The notes: generated by a model not told the origin, from the sequence alone. Counted from the stretch's first letter, positions 42,574 to 52,600 are shown. The stretch is 64,000 nucleotides of DNA from JBBQNY01 sp038255255 (GCA_038255255.1 JBBSLL010000010.1:10484-74483), one strand, 5' to 3'. A program made the numbers and translations.

Positions 42574-43611
42574 TCATCCACCTACGCGATACATCTCTAC
42601 TTTGCTTGAACTGACGGGCGAGCCGGCGACGTTGCGCAATTCACTGTAGCGGTCCCGCCGACCCCGCCACAGCGAATCGAGACTCCGGCCCAGTTCTGCC
42701 TCGTTGCCCATGGTCAGCAGCGGGCGTACGTCTTTTCCAGAGTTCGAGAACAAACAGGTGTACAGACACCCGTCCGCTCCCAGGCGCAATCGAGTGCAGT
42801 CTCCACAAAACGGCTGGGTGACGGAGTTGATGAACCCGATCTCCCCTGCACCGTCGGCGTAGGCCCATCGCGCCGCCACTTCGCTCCGATGCCTGGCGGT
42901 AACCGGACTCAGGGGCCAGCGGACTGCGATCAGTTCGCGCAGTTCGGAACCCGGCACCACGCTTTCGCGACGCCATCCGTTGCAGGACCCGACATCCATG
43001 AACTCGATGAATCGCAGCACGTGGCCGCTGCCGCGAAAATGCTCGGCCAGCAGCAATACCTGGTCTTCATTGCGACCGCGCTCGATGACCGCGTTGATCT
43101 TGAGAGAGCCGAATCCGGCTGCCACTGCGGCCTCGATGCCCGCAAGTACCTCATCTACCTGACCTCGCGCGCCGCTCATCTCACGAAAGGATCGGGGGTC
43201 CAGGGCATCGAGGCTTACGGTCAACCGATCCAGTCCGGCCTCGCGCAGGCCGCGGGCCCTTGGGGCGAGGAGTGCGCCGTTGGTAGTCAGGGCGAGGTCC
43301 GCGATGACCCCCAGGCTGGCGATCCGCGCAACGATGTCCTCGAGGTCGTGGCGCAGCATGGGCTCGCCACCGGTCAAGCGCACCTTGCGTACACCGCGCT
43401 GCGCCGCGATCCACACGAACCGCTCGATTTCGTCCGGAGTCAGCCACTGCGTGCGACGAACCATCGATGCCTTCGCAACGCCGGCAGGCATGCAGTATGG
43501 GCAGCGGAAATTGCATTGGTCCAGCAGGGAAATCCTCACGTCGCGCAACGGACGCGCAAGGGCGTCGAGGGTCTCCGTGACTCCCACCGGGGCTCGGGGC
43601 ACGGCGCTCAT
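42574..43611 (-). CDS. moaA: GTP 3',8-cyclase
   Basis: MoaA is the radical-SAM enzyme that starts molybdopterin synthesis from GTP. The 345-residue protein has the N-terminal cluster motif CNFRCPYCMP, the SAM region RLTGGEPMLRHD, the C-terminal cluster CGDCTRLRLGADGCLYTC, and the essential C-terminal Gly-Gly (RVGG). The start overlaps the upstream MBL gene (ATGA). No Moco riboswitch sequence is visible, since the upstream region is coding. Confidence 0.96.
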   Translation of the reverse strand: MSAVPRAPVGVTETLDALARPLRDVRISLLDQCNFRCPYCMPAGVAKASMVRRTQWLTPDEIERFVWIAAQRGVRKVRLTGGEPMLRHDLEDIVARIASLGVIADLALTTNGALLAPRARGLREAGLDRLTVSLDALDPRSFREMSGARGQVDEVLAGIEAAVAAGFGSLKINAVIERGRNEDQVLLLAEHFRGSGHVLRFIEFMDVGSCNGWRRESVVPGSELRELIAVRWPLSPVTARHRSEVAARWAYADGAGEIGFINSVTQPFCGDCTRLRLGADGCLYTCLFSNSGKDVRPLLTMGNEAELGRSLDSLWRGRRDRYSELRNVAGSPVSSSKVEMYRVGG

Positions 43612-44390
43612 TGCGAACGCGCCGATGGGTAGACGTTTGGCGCTGCGGCAGCATCATGCGCCGGAAGACCCACGACTTCGCCAGCACGGGCGACCCGGTA
43701 CCCGCGCGCCCGCAGCGCGTCAGCCTCTACTTCCGAGCCGTAGTGATACAGAATCAGTTGCCGCAGGAGCGCGTCAGGGTATTCCCGTTCGATGTCCTCG
43801 ACCCCCGAGTGCGAGGGATTCCCGACCAGCGCGCAATCGTGCGCAACGAGTTCTCCCCTGCGCGCGTGGAACGAAAGCACTTCAGGAATCGGACGCGTGT
43901 CCCCGGTCCAGCAAAAGCTTCCCGGCAGACACACACCAAACGCCGTTCCGGGTGCATGGTGGCGCACTTCGAAAACTTCGAACCAGCACCCCGCGTGCCA
44001 GAAGCCAGCATCCACCGCGACCAGCCGCAGGGCATCCCAGAAATTGACCCCGCCCTCGGCGACCGCGCTCGGATAGCTTGCGACGCGGCGCTGCAGCAGC
44101 GGGACGAGCGATGCCGATACATAGATGGGCAGCGTCAGGCGCGGACCAAACCAGTTCGCGGCGAACAGCCGTTCGAGCCCGCCGATGTGATCGAAGTGCG
44201 CGTGCGTGACGAACACAGCCGGTGGCAGGCCACCATAAGTTTGCTGGTAGATGCTTAGTGACTCGGGCCCGCAGTCGACCATCAGCATGGGCGCTCCGTC
44301 GCGCTCGACGACTGCTCCGGACGAACCGAGCTGCACCGCCGACGCGTTGCCGACGCCGAGGAATCGCAAGGACCAGCCCGAGTCGGTCAC
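43608..44390 (-). CDS. Metallo-beta-lactamase fold hydrolase
   Basis: A 260-residue MBL-fold protein with metal ligands in FVTHAHFDHIGGLE, HHAPGTAFG, CWTGDTRPIPE and ILYHYGSE. The pattern resembles RNase Z-like and other hydrolases of unknown substrate. The start is GTG 44390, which overlaps the stop of kdkA (GTGA). The tight kdkA-MBL-moaA chain suggests co-expression, but I see no direct functional link to KDO or molybdopterin. Confidence 0.8.
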   Translation of the reverse strand: MTDSGWSLRFLGVGNASAVQLGSSGAVVERDGAPMLMVDCGPESLSIYQQTYGGLPPAVFVTHAHFDHIGGLERLFAANWFGPRLTLPIYVSASLVPLLQRRVASYPSAVAEGGVNFWDALRLVAVDAGFWHAGCWFEVFEVRHHAPGTAFGVCLPGSFCWTGDTRPIPEVLSFHARRGELVAHDCALVGNPSHSGVEDIEREYPDALLRQLILYHYGSEVEADALRARGYRVARAGEVVGLPAHDAAAAPNVYPSARSQ

Positions 44391-45088
44391 GTACCCTCCA
44401 GATAGCCGCGCTGCAGGGCCGGCCACGCGTCCCTCAGCACGGCTTCGTGACCAAGCTTGCGCAACGAACGCGCCAGCCTGTCGAGATTCGCCCGCTGCCA
44501 TCCGGGAGACCGCCGCCGGAACCTTGCCCGGTCGAAGTCGATCAGCCACACGTTTCGTGCATCGTCGATGAGCGCATTGTGTGCATTAAGGTCGGCATGC
44601 CACACGCCGCGGCGATGAAACCGCGCGATTGCGCGACCCACCGCATGCCAGTCGACCGCCTCGCGGGCGCGCAGGACCTCGTCGAGACTCCGGCCGGCGA
44701 TGGACTGCATCAGCAGGTCCGCGCGATACCAGGGTCCGTCGCGCCGATACATCACGGCAACGGGCCGTGGCACCGGAAAGCCCTCAACGTCCAGGCGCGC
44801 GAGGAGGTTGAACTCCGCGAAGCTGCGGGTGCTCTCGGCGCCGCGATACCAATAGCGATCGCCCAGCAGGCGCCGCACGGCGCCGCCCCGCCGGTAATGC
44901 CTGAGCACATAATTGTCGTCGGCCGAGCGGATCGTCCACGCACTTCCGCGCCCAGCTCCGAGCGCCGTTACCTGGGCACCACGGCGGCGCCATGACTCCA
45001 CATCGAACCAACCGGGATCGGGATCGACAGGCAGCGATGCGTCGAAGCGGATCGCGCCGGTGGGCGTTACGGCGGTGCGCGCTTCCAC
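44387..45088 (-). CDS. kdkA: 3-deoxy-D-manno-octulosonic acid kinase
   Basis: KdkA phosphorylates the single KDO of lipid A at position 4, found in organisms with a mono-KDO inner core (Haemophilus, Xanthomonas group). The 233-residue protein-kinase-like fold shows GRGSAWTIR, YVLRHYRRGG, the catalytic loop RGVWHADLNAHNAL and the metal-binding LIDFDRARFR. The start is GTG 45088 with an upstream AGGACA. The neighbouring glycosyltransferase also fits lipopolysaccharide synthesis. Confidence 0.92.
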   Translation of the reverse strand: MEARTAVTPTGAIRFDASLPVDPDPGWFDVESWRRRGAQVTALGAGRGSAWTIRSADDNYVLRHYRRGGAVRRLLGDRYWYRGAESTRSFAEFNLLARLDVEGFPVPRPVAVMYRRDGPWYRADLLMQSIAGRSLDEVLRAREAVDWHAVGRAIARFHRRGVWHADLNAHNALIDDARNVWLIDFDRARFRRRSPGWQRANLDRLARSLRKLGHEAVLRDAWPALQRGYLEGT

Positions 45089-45181
45089 GGTTTCTGTCCT
45101 GCCATTAGCATCGCGCGATTCGCGCCCTTTCGGAGTTTATCGCCCCTGTCGACGACTCGCCCGATCCGGTCGATCTGCCTG

Positions 45182-46258
45182 TTGCGGTTGTCCGCGCTGG
45201 GCGATGTCACGCACGTCGTGCCGCTGGTGCGGACTCTGCAACGCGCCCTGCCCGACGCCAGCCTCACCTGGATCCTGGGATCGGCCGAACGCAGACTGCT
45301 CGCTGGCCTGGAAGGCGTTGAGCTCGTCGAGTTCGACAAGCGAACTGGACTGGAGGGAATGCTGCAGCTGCGGCGGCATCTGGCTGGCCGCCATTTCGAT
45401 GTTTTGTTGCACATGCAGGTCGCGGCACGGGCCAACCTGGTGTCGACTGTCGTCCGCGCCGACCGACGCGTTGGTTTCGACCGGGCCCGGTCGAAGGACC
45501 TGCACGGACTGTTCATCAGCGAACGGATCGCCAACCGGCCAGGCATACATGTGCTCGACGCGATCGGCAGCTTCTGCGAGCCGCTTGGAATCGTGCAGCG
45601 CGACGTCCTGTGGAATTTGCCGGTAGAGACCGCAGCGCATGATTGGGCGGCCGGGCAGTGGCGCGCGGACGGCACGCCTTCTCTCATGATTTCGCCTTGC
45701 TCGAGTCATGCGCGACGCAACTGGCGCCCAGAACGCTACGCCGCAGTCGCCGACCACGCGGCCGCAAAGGGCTGGCGCGTCGTGCTGTGCGGAGGGCGCA
45801 GCGAACTCGAGCGCGGGATGACCGATGCGATCATCGCTGCGATGCGCAGGTCGTGCCTCGACCTCGTTGGGAAGGACACGCTGGCGCAACTGCCTGCCCT
45901 GCTCGCCCGCGCCGATCTGTTGCTGACGCCCGACGCGGGGCCCATGCACATCGCGAATGCTATGGGCATCAAAGTGCTTGGCCTGCACGCAGCCAGCAAT
46001 CCGGTGCGCAGTGGACCCTATTCCGACCTCCGCTATTGCGTGGATCGTTACGACGATGCGGCGCGAAAGTACTTGGGACGGCCGGCCGCCACCCTCGCCT
46101 GGGGAACCAAGATCGAGCGGGATGACGTGATGGACCTGGTCACGGTGGACGATGTCGTTGCGGCATTCGAATTGCGGGCTGCGGACCTGTCCGCGGCGGA
46201 GCTTCATGCGGGCGAGTGCCGCAATGCAAGCCCTCAGGCCGGAGACCCGGAACGATAG
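45182..46258 (+). CDS. Family 9 glycosyltransferase (heptosyltransferase-like)
   Basis: A ~358-residue GT9 enzyme that transfers sugars, usually ADP-heptose, to the lipopolysaccharide core. RLSALGDVTHVVPLVRTL, SHARRNWRPERYAAVADHAA, and LLTPDAGPMHIANAMGIKVLGLH are the family blocks. No ATG fits: the frame is open upstream, and the family N-terminus (ILLIRLSALGDV) requires a few residues before the TTG at 45182, so the true start may be CTG 45146 or another rare codon. It is divergent from kdkA. The 3' end overlaps the convergent DUF6165-like gene by 25 nt. Confidence 0.85.
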   Translation: MRLSALGDVTHVVPLVRTLQRALPDASLTWILGSAERRLLAGLEGVELVEFDKRTGLEGMLQLRRHLAGRHFDVLLHMQVAARANLVSTVVRADRRVGFDRARSKDLHGLFISERIANRPGIHVLDAIGSFCEPLGIVQRDVLWNLPVETAAHDWAAGQWRADGTPSLMISPCSSHARRNWRPERYAAVADHAAAKGWRVVLCGGRSELERGMTDAIIAAMRRSCLDLVGKDTLAQLPALLARADLLLTPDAGPMHIANAMGIKVLGLHAASNPVRSGPYSDLRYCVDRYDDAARKYLGRPAATLAWGTKIERDDVMDLVTVDDVVAAFELRAADLSAAELHAGECRNASPQAGDPER

Positions 46259-46641
46259 TCCTCGTACGATTTCTCTTCGACGTAAGCGGAACCGAGCGCA
46301 AGATTGATGTCACGTTTGATGCGTGCGCGATCGTCGTTCTGGAAGTACACGCTGCGGGCAAGTTCGATGAAGGCCGCGTCGAATTCCCGCGACTTTTCCT
46401 TCACGCGTATATCGTCCTCGATCACCCAGAGCCGCTCGTTGACCGCCTTGAGTTCGCGGCGAAGATCACTGACGTCCTGCGCGGCTGCCGGGTGCGCTGC
46501 CCAACTGCGTTCGAGCGCCCGCAATTCACGTTCGACATTGGCGAGCTTGACTGGATCGTGCATCCGCTCCGACTTGATCTCGAGAATCGAAATCTTGTCC
46601 AGCAGTTCGCCGTACGACACAGGGACTGCAATCTCGCTCAT
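46234..46641 (-). CDS. DUF6165-like protein
   Basis: A 135-residue helical, charged protein: EIAVPVSYGELLDKISILEIK at the start, then ELRALERSWAAHPAAAQDVSDLR and DDIRVKEKSREFD. I recognise this as the small family labelled DUF6165, often found beside lipopolysaccharide glycosyltransferases; the assignment is from memory. No signal peptide or membrane helix is visible. It is convergent with, and overlaps, the GT9 gene. Confidence 0.75.
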   Translation of the reverse strand: MSEIAVPVSYGELLDKISILEIKSERMHDPVKLANVERELRALERSWAAHPAAAQDVSDLRRELKAVNERLWVIEDDIRVKEKSREFDAAFIELARSVYFQNDDRARIKRDINLALGSAYVEEKSYEDYRSGSPA

Positions 46642-46750
46642 GGCAGTTGCTCTGGTTGCAGCGCACCGGCGAAGCCGGGCATCGCTGATCGCGGTACGGC
46701 GCGCAGATGTACGCGTGAATGGGGCGGGACTGGGTGCTTGCACGCCACAA

Positions 46751-46841
46751 TGGCGGAGAGGGTGGGATTCGAACCCACGTTACGGCGAAACCGTAAACCG
46801 GATTTCGAATCCGGCGCATTCGACCACTCTGCCACCTCTCC
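46751..46841 (-). tRNA. tRNA-Ser (anticodon CGA)
   Basis: A 91-nt class II tRNA with CCA encoded. The acceptor stem is GGAGAGG, the TΨC arm GTGGGTTCGAATCCCAC, and the long variable arm contains TACGGTTTCGCCGTA. The anticodon loop TTCGAAA carries CGA (46805-46807). It reads UCG serine codons, frequent in this GC-rich genome. Confidence 0.97.
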
Positions 46842-46847
46842 GTCCGA

Positions 46848-46875
46848 CTTCGCAGCGCCAGGAGGCGCTGCGAAG
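46848..46875. repeat. Perfect inverted repeat in the leader of tRNA-Ser(CGA)
   Basis: A 12-bp perfect stem (46848-46859 with 46864-46875, 4-nt loop) lies 7 nt upstream of the mature tRNA 5' end and downstream of its predicted promoter. There is no T tract. It could guide tRNA 5' processing or stop read-through from the gene at 47062. Confidence 0.5.
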
Positions 46876-46883
46876 GGCCGCGG

Positions 46884-46912
46884 ATCATACGTTTTCGAGC
46901 CCGCGCCAGCAA
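46884..46912 (-). promoter_or_regulatory. Predicted sigma-70 promoter of tRNA-Ser(CGA)
   Basis: On the minus strand TTGCTG (46907-46912), a 17-nt spacer and TATGAT (46884-46889) form a near-consensus promoter about 35 nt before the mature tRNA. Confidence 0.55.
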
Positions 46913-47061
46913 GCAAGCATCTGCCGCGGAAGGCGTAGACGGCACCGGAGACCATGAAATCTGCGGCGCATGAATGCACCTGCGCGCCGCGCAGGCCGGT
47001 TCGGACACCGTCCGGGCCGGGCGACGCCTGGCCAGTCCAGGATGGACTCGTCCAGACTTGA

Positions 47062-49512
47062 CTACGGCATGCCGGCTGCCGAGCCTCTGCCCGAAGGCAT
47101 GAAGAAGAATTCCCCAGCCTCATGCCCGGCAAATCGGATCGGCGCGTATTCCGGTTGCTGCGCAAGTGTCGCTTCGGATGCACCTACCGCGACCGTGCGC
47201 GTCACGCTGCGGAACAGGCTGGCGCCTTCGAGGAGTTTGTTGTTGTCCTCGAGCGCGTTGACAAACGCCTTCGCGAACAGCGAATTGCCACCGCTCCCCG
47301 AGTCCGGAACCGGAGCAAGTCCGCCCGACGTCAGAGCAGTCCGCGAGCGCGAAGCAGAAGCGGTCTTGAGCCACTGCGCCCATTTTGCGGGAGCCATGCC
47401 CTGGGAAAACGTCGGCACGGACGCGCGCGTCATGGCACCGGAGTAGCAGGAGTCCGCGACCACCATGACGTGCTTGGCTTGCATGGTGTTGAGGATGTCC
47501 GTGATCGCCCGGTTCGAGATCCAAGTTTTCGGCGTGTCCGCCTGGCCATCGACCGGAATCCAGTATCCCTGCTGGGTACCAGCTTCCAGTTCACCATGGC
47601 CCGCGAAATACACGAGCAGGTTGTCGTTTGGCCCGAGCGCTTCGCGCATGTCGTTGAGCGCAGACAGGATCTCGAACCGGTTGGCGTTGTTGAGCACGCG
47701 CGTCTTGAAACCGTAGCGCGTCTGAAGAACGTTTCCGACCTTCTTCGAATCGCTGACCGCCGACGCAAGCTTGGGATACGCAGCGTACTGATCGTTGCCG
47801 ATCACGAGAGCATGGTAGCGACCGAGCGTCACACCCTTGGGAATTCCACCGGCGTTCGGCGCGGCGGCAACGGCGCCGACCGAGCCGGCCGGCGCCGGCA
47901 ACAAGGTGAAACTCTGATTGGCTTTCTTCCCGGCGCGGTCGAGCGCGGCGACCTGCACAACCGAGCCTGCAGCGACCACCGGTACGGAGGTGCGGAAGAC
48001 TCCGCCGGCTCCGACGGCCACCGCCTTTCCATTGACCTGCACGGTGCTCACGCCGGCGCCTGAAATCACGCGCCCCATGATTTCGGTGGTTCCCGACTGG
48101 TTGCGCACCATGGCCGCGTTACGACCGCGGGTCGCGGTGATGGCCGGTTCCAGAATCTCCAGCACCAGACCTGCAGTCGTCGCCACACCGCCAGTCGTCG
48201 AATTCCTGGCGGCCGACGCCGGCACGCCGCCCGTGACCTGCTGCTCCAGCGATGCGATCTGGTCGCGCTGCCTCGACACTTCGCGTTGTTTCTCGGAGAG
48301 CTTCTTCTCCAGTAGAAGAAGCAACTCGCGGTCCTGCTGCGACGCCGCGAGCTGCGCCTGCATTTTCTTGCGCTCCGCATCGAACTTGGACTGTTGCGCG
48401 GCGAGACTGGATTCGTTTGCCGCCACTTGTGCCTGCATCTGGGTGATCTTCGACTCCGTGGTGTCCAGCGCGAGCGCCAGTTCCGCGGCGGCCGCACGCA
48501 CCCGCGCCAGATCCCGCGCCGAATCCGCGCCGGCCGCAGGACTTGCCGCCCTGGTGGACAACTCCTTCTCCTCGGCGCGCAATTCCGCGAGTTTCGCCCG
48601 GTCGGTCTCGACCTTGGCAGCCCATGCGCGGCGTTCGGTATCGAGTTTGGCGCGCTCTGCCACGAGGGCCTGCTCGTCGGCCTCGACCTGCCTTCGCATC
48701 GTGTCGAGCTCTGCCGAGCCTTGCGGATCCATTGCCGTTTGTTTCGCCGTGACTTCCGCGCGGGCGTTCTCGAGTTCGCTTTGCGACTGGCGCAGCGCGC
48801 GCTTGCGATCGCTCAGCTGCTGCTCGAGTTCCTGCACGCGCCCACGCAATTCATCGGTTTCGGTCTTCTGGGTAGCCACCGTGGCTCGCAGCGTTTCAAT
48901 CTCCGCCTGGGCCTCCTCGCTGATGGTTACCGTGGACGCAAACACCAGATCGTCGCTGGCGCTGCCACTCGCCTGGCGATAGAGATTAAGCGCCTTTGGC
49001 ACATCCTTCTCGACGCCGAGACCCTCTTCGTAGAGATATCCCAGGTTGATCATCGAGCGCTTGAGCCCCTGCGCCACGGCTTTCTGGAACCACTCTGCAG
49101 CCTTGGCGTAATCGGGCTCGCGCCCGAGTCCCTTTGCATAGATTTCGCCCACGTAGTTCTGGGCTTCGGCATCACCGGTCTGCGCCTGTCCCATCCAGAC
49201 CTCGAGCGCAGTCTGGTAGTTGGCGCGGTCGTAGGAAACGAACTCGCCGCCCCGAATCTCGCAATCCGCCTGCGACGTGCGGATCGGCCGACGAGCACTC
49301 ATGAAGGTGGAGACGCGCCCGAGCTTGCGCACCTGCCCCGGCAAAAGGCAGTCGACGATCATCACATCTTCGGGATTGCGAATCGCAGCCTGCGGCGCAT
49401 CGACCGGAAGTCCCGTCAGCGCGACGGCGATCGCGACACCGAGTCCACCCAGCCAGGGCCTGCGCATTGGGAGTGTTCCCGAAGCGTGTACAAGGGTGTC
49501 GCCAGCGTTCAT
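47062..49512 (-). CDS. Exported caspase-like (C14) protein with Sel1 repeats and coiled coil
   Basis: An 816-residue protein in four parts. A signal peptide (about residues 15-44) is followed by Sel1-type helical repeats (about 105-185; AEAQNYVGEIYAKGLGREPD and SMINLGYLYEEGLGV). Then come a long Gln/Glu/Ala coiled coil (about 200-430), an Ig-like segment (about 455-540; VQVNGKAVAVGAGGVFRTSVP), and a C-terminal caspase/metacaspase domain (about 565-800). The catalytic dyad is present: His639 in YFAGHGELE and Cys689 in VVADSCYSGAMTR. YHALVIGNDQYAAYPKL is the usual C14 N-terminal strand. ATG 49512 has AAAGGA at 7 nt. It diverges from the giant autotransporter gene. The substrate is unknown. Confidence 0.88.
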   Translation of the reverse strand: MNAGDTLVHASGTLPMRRPWLGGLGVAIAVALTGLPVDAPQAAIRNPEDVMIVDCLLPGQVRKLGRVSTFMSARRPIRTSQADCEIRGGEFVSYDRANYQTALEVWMGQAQTGDAEAQNYVGEIYAKGLGREPDYAKAAEWFQKAVAQGLKRSMINLGYLYEEGLGVEKDVPKALNLYRQASGSASDDLVFASTVTISEEAQAEIETLRATVATQKTETDELRGRVQELEQQLSDRKRALRQSQSELENARAEVTAKQTAMDPQGSAELDTMRRQVEADEQALVAERAKLDTERRAWAAKVETDRAKLAELRAEEKELSTRAASPAAGADSARDLARVRAAAAELALALDTTESKITQMQAQVAANESSLAAQQSKFDAERKKMQAQLAASQQDRELLLLLEKKLSEKQREVSRQRDQIASLEQQVTGGVPASAARNSTTGGVATTAGLVLEILEPAITATRGRNAAMVRNQSGTTEIMGRVISGAGVSTVQVNGKAVAVGAGGVFRTSVPVVAAGSVVQVAALDRAGKKANQSFTLLPAPAGSVGAVAAAPNAGGIPKGVTLGRYHALVIGNDQYAAYPKLASAVSDSKKVGNVLQTRYGFKTRVLNNANRFEILSALNDMREALGPNDNLLVYFAGHGELEAGTQQGYWIPVDGQADTPKTWISNRAITDILNTMQAKHVMVVADSCYSGAMTRASVPTFSQGMAPAKWAQWLKTASASRSRTALTSGGLAPVPDSGSGGNSLFAKAFVNALEDNNKLLEGASLFRSVTRTVAVGASEATLAQQPEYAPIRFAGHEAGEFFFMPSGRGSAAGMP

Positions 49513-49593
49513 CACTCTATCCTTTCATGTGGGTGGCACATGCGCTCGTCATTCTGCGTATGTTCATGTGCAATCTCGAATCCGCAGCGGCGC

Positions 49594-49599
49594 TATAGT
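49594..49599 (+). promoter_or_regulatory. Candidate -10 element of the autotransporter gene
   Basis: TATAGT lies 42 nt before the ATG in the 129-nt divergent region. No convincing -35 accompanies it, so it may need an activator. The overlapping minus-strand TACTAT could equally serve the caspase gene. Confidence 0.25.
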
Positions 49600-49641
49600 A
49601 CCGCTTCATTTGTACGCTTAAATCTGCATTGGGGAAAGGGC

Positions 49642-52600
49642 ATGTTCTTCCGTTCGTCTGTCGTCTCGACACGTCCGCTCGTCCGCGACTGCCCCATAAC
49701 GAAATGGAAACGCCTGCTGGCTCTGGCCCGCAACGTCCTGCTCGCGGTTGTCCTTGTCGCGGTCCCGGCGATCGCGTCCGCGGGACTCAACACCATCAAC
49801 ATCATCTCCGGCAACGGTCAGGCCGGAGCCACCGGAACGATCCTGCCCGATCCGCTGACGGTCGAGTACCGCAACAGTGCCGGTGCGCTCATCCCCGGTG
49901 GAAGCGTCATTTTCACGGTGACAGCCGGCGATGCCGCGCTAGACAAATTCGGCAGCACGCAACGGTTCATTACGACCGATGGAGCCGGTCGCGCAATGGT
50001 GAGCGCTCACCTGGGCAACACACCGGGCCCTGTCACCGTTGAGGTCACGGATTTCAGCAGTTCCGCGCCGGCGATCTTCAACCTTACGGCTACAGCACCC
50101 AACAATTCCATTTCGGTGATCTCCGGCGACAACCAGCAGGCAAGCGTCGGACAGCCCTTCGAGCAGCCATTGATCGTCGAGTTGAGAGATGGACAGGGGA
50201 TGCTACCCATCGGCGTCCGCGTGACTTTCGAGATCACGCGCGGCAGCGCCACCTTCGACAACGGGCAGTTCTCCTTTTCGGCAACGACCGGAAAAGTCGG
50301 ACGGGCAGCGGCGTCGCTGGTCGCGGGCGACCAGCAGGGCCAGGTGAGTATCCGAATTCGCGCGGATGGATACACCGACGCGGCGGCCGGTGCGTTCGTC
50401 AGCAATTTCGGGGCTAACCCGTCGGTTAGCTTCACCGACGGGGAGTTCCAGGATACTTCGGTCAATACGCCCTTCCCGATGCCGCTTGTCGCGACGGTCG
50501 ATGACGGAGTTCCCCGCTCCGCCGACAAGGGTGGCACGGCCGGGACCACGGGCACGATTCCCGATGTGCCGGTGACATTCACCGTGTTGACCGGAAATGC
50601 AGTTTTTTCCGCCAATGGCCAAAGCAGTATTACCGTCAACTCGGATGCGGGCGGGCAAGCTTCGGTCTTCGTTGACGCCACTTCGCCCGAGGGCGACGTC
50701 GTTATCGAAGCCACGGCCGACACCTTTCGTCCGGATAGAACGCAGGGCCTGAGGATTGTCGGAGCGGATGGCACCATCCAGGTGCAAGGCGGAGACGGCC
50801 AGGCGTTGGCACCGGGCGATACCACTCTCAAGCCGCTGGTCGCGATGGTGCAAGACTCTGCCGCGCAACCCGTGGCGGGCGTCACGGTCAGCTATCGGGT
50901 GCTGGATCTCGGGTTGACGCCGCCCGTTGGGATCACCGTTGAACCGGCTTCCGGTGTCAGCGGCTCGGACGGACTGGTGGACTTCGTGGTCAGCACCACC
51001 GCCAAGACAGCCAATGGCGATTACAGAATTGAAGCCGCCGCCCTTGGTTACTCGCCGGCCTATTTCAGTTTGCGGGTGAGCGACAAAGCCGGCTTCGTGT
51101 CTTTTGATATCACACGAGGCAACAACCAGAGCGGCCCGACCAACAAGGCTCTGCCCGTGCCTTTCGAGGTTCAGGCTCTCGATACGGGCAAGGGCAGCAT
51201 TCCCATCAGGAACGTCGTGGTCACTTTCGACGTGAGCAGCGGCTCGGCTTCTATTCAAGGTGGCAGCGGCAAGCCCGTCCAGACATTCCAGGTGCTCACC
51301 GACGCCAATGGATTCGCCAGGGCAATGGTGACTCCGGAAGATCCAGGTGGCCCGTTCCAGGTCACCGCGAGCGCGAACATTTTCAACACCGATTTCGTCG
51401 AAGTTTTCGACGGCTCCGGAATACCCGCGGCGCCGCCGACGCTAACGATCGTGAGCGGTGACGGACAATCGGGCCAGCCGAATACCATCCTTGCCAGTCC
51501 GATCGTGGCCGAGTTCCGCGATAGCGCCGGCGCACCGATCGTGAAGGGAGTGGTGCACTTCCGCATCAATTCGGGTGACGCGTTGCTGCAACCCGTGGGC
51601 GGCAGCAATCCCTCCTCGCTGGTGCAGGTCACGACGGATTCCCTGGGCCGCGCGGCCGTCGAGATGGTGCTCGGCGCAACACCGGGACCGGTGCAGGCGG
51701 AGGCTGGGGGAGACCCTGATTTCGTCGTCAACGCGCCTTTCGGCGCCACCATCGTTGCGGCGCCGCCGACGCTTACGATCGTCAGCGGTGACGCGCAGTC
51801 GGGACTGCCGAACAGCACGTCAGCGAATCCGCTGGTCGCGGAGTACCGAGACGGCAATGGCAATGTGGTTCCTGGTCATCGCCTCGTCGTCGAGATCACC
51901 AGCGGCAATGCGCTGGTGCAGGAGCGTCCGAGCGGATCGCCCGCAACTTCCATCGTCGTGTTCACCGATGGCAGTGGACAGGTGCTCGCCGACATCCTGT
52001 TCGGGCCCACTCCCGGGGCAGTGACAGGGCGCGTCGTGGACCCCGCGCCCGTTGGGCAGAATGGAACACAGGGCGTGTTCGGTCTCGCTGCACCTGCGCC
52101 GTTCACCGCCACCATCACGGCGGCGCCGTCGACGCTGACCATCACCGGCGGCAACAACCAGAGCGCTCCACCGAACACCACGCTGCCTGATCCCCTGAGC
52201 GTGCGATTGCTCGATGGCGCGGGCGCCCCGGTAAACGGTGCATCGGTGTTCTATACCGTCACCGCTGGCGACGCGGCGTTTTCCAACGGCCAGACCACGT
52301 TCGTCACCAGCACGAATGCGACGGGCGACGCCGCGGCAACGCTCACCTTTGGACCTGCGCAGGGACCGGTTACCGTCACCGCGAATGCCGATGGCCAGAG
52401 TGTCACCTTCAACCTGACGAGTGTCGTGCCGAACGTGGCGCCGACCATCACGTACAACCCGCCAGCCGGCAGCGCCTTCGCGTTGTCCGCTGACGGAGCG
52501 AGTGCATTCGGCAACATCACCGCCACGCCGAGTGGCGGATCGGGCTCGGGCTCCCTTGCGACCACGACCGTTGGCAACTGCAGTTTCGCAACCAACTCCG

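Noticed and set aside
43612..45181. Molybdenum-cofactor riboswitch upstream of moaA
   Set aside because: The region upstream of moaA is coding (MBL, kdkA), and I see no Moco-aptamer-like structure.
46526..47183. Short minus-strand proteins containing GEVAEWSNAPDSKSG-type sequence
   Set aside because: This is the well-known false translation of tRNA-Ser; the same holds for the frame at 21981-22265.
48394..49641. In-frame N-terminal extension of the autotransporter (416 codons)
   Set aside because: It is antisense to the caspase-like gene, lacks repeat features, and a signal peptide with a ribosome-binding site begins at 49642.
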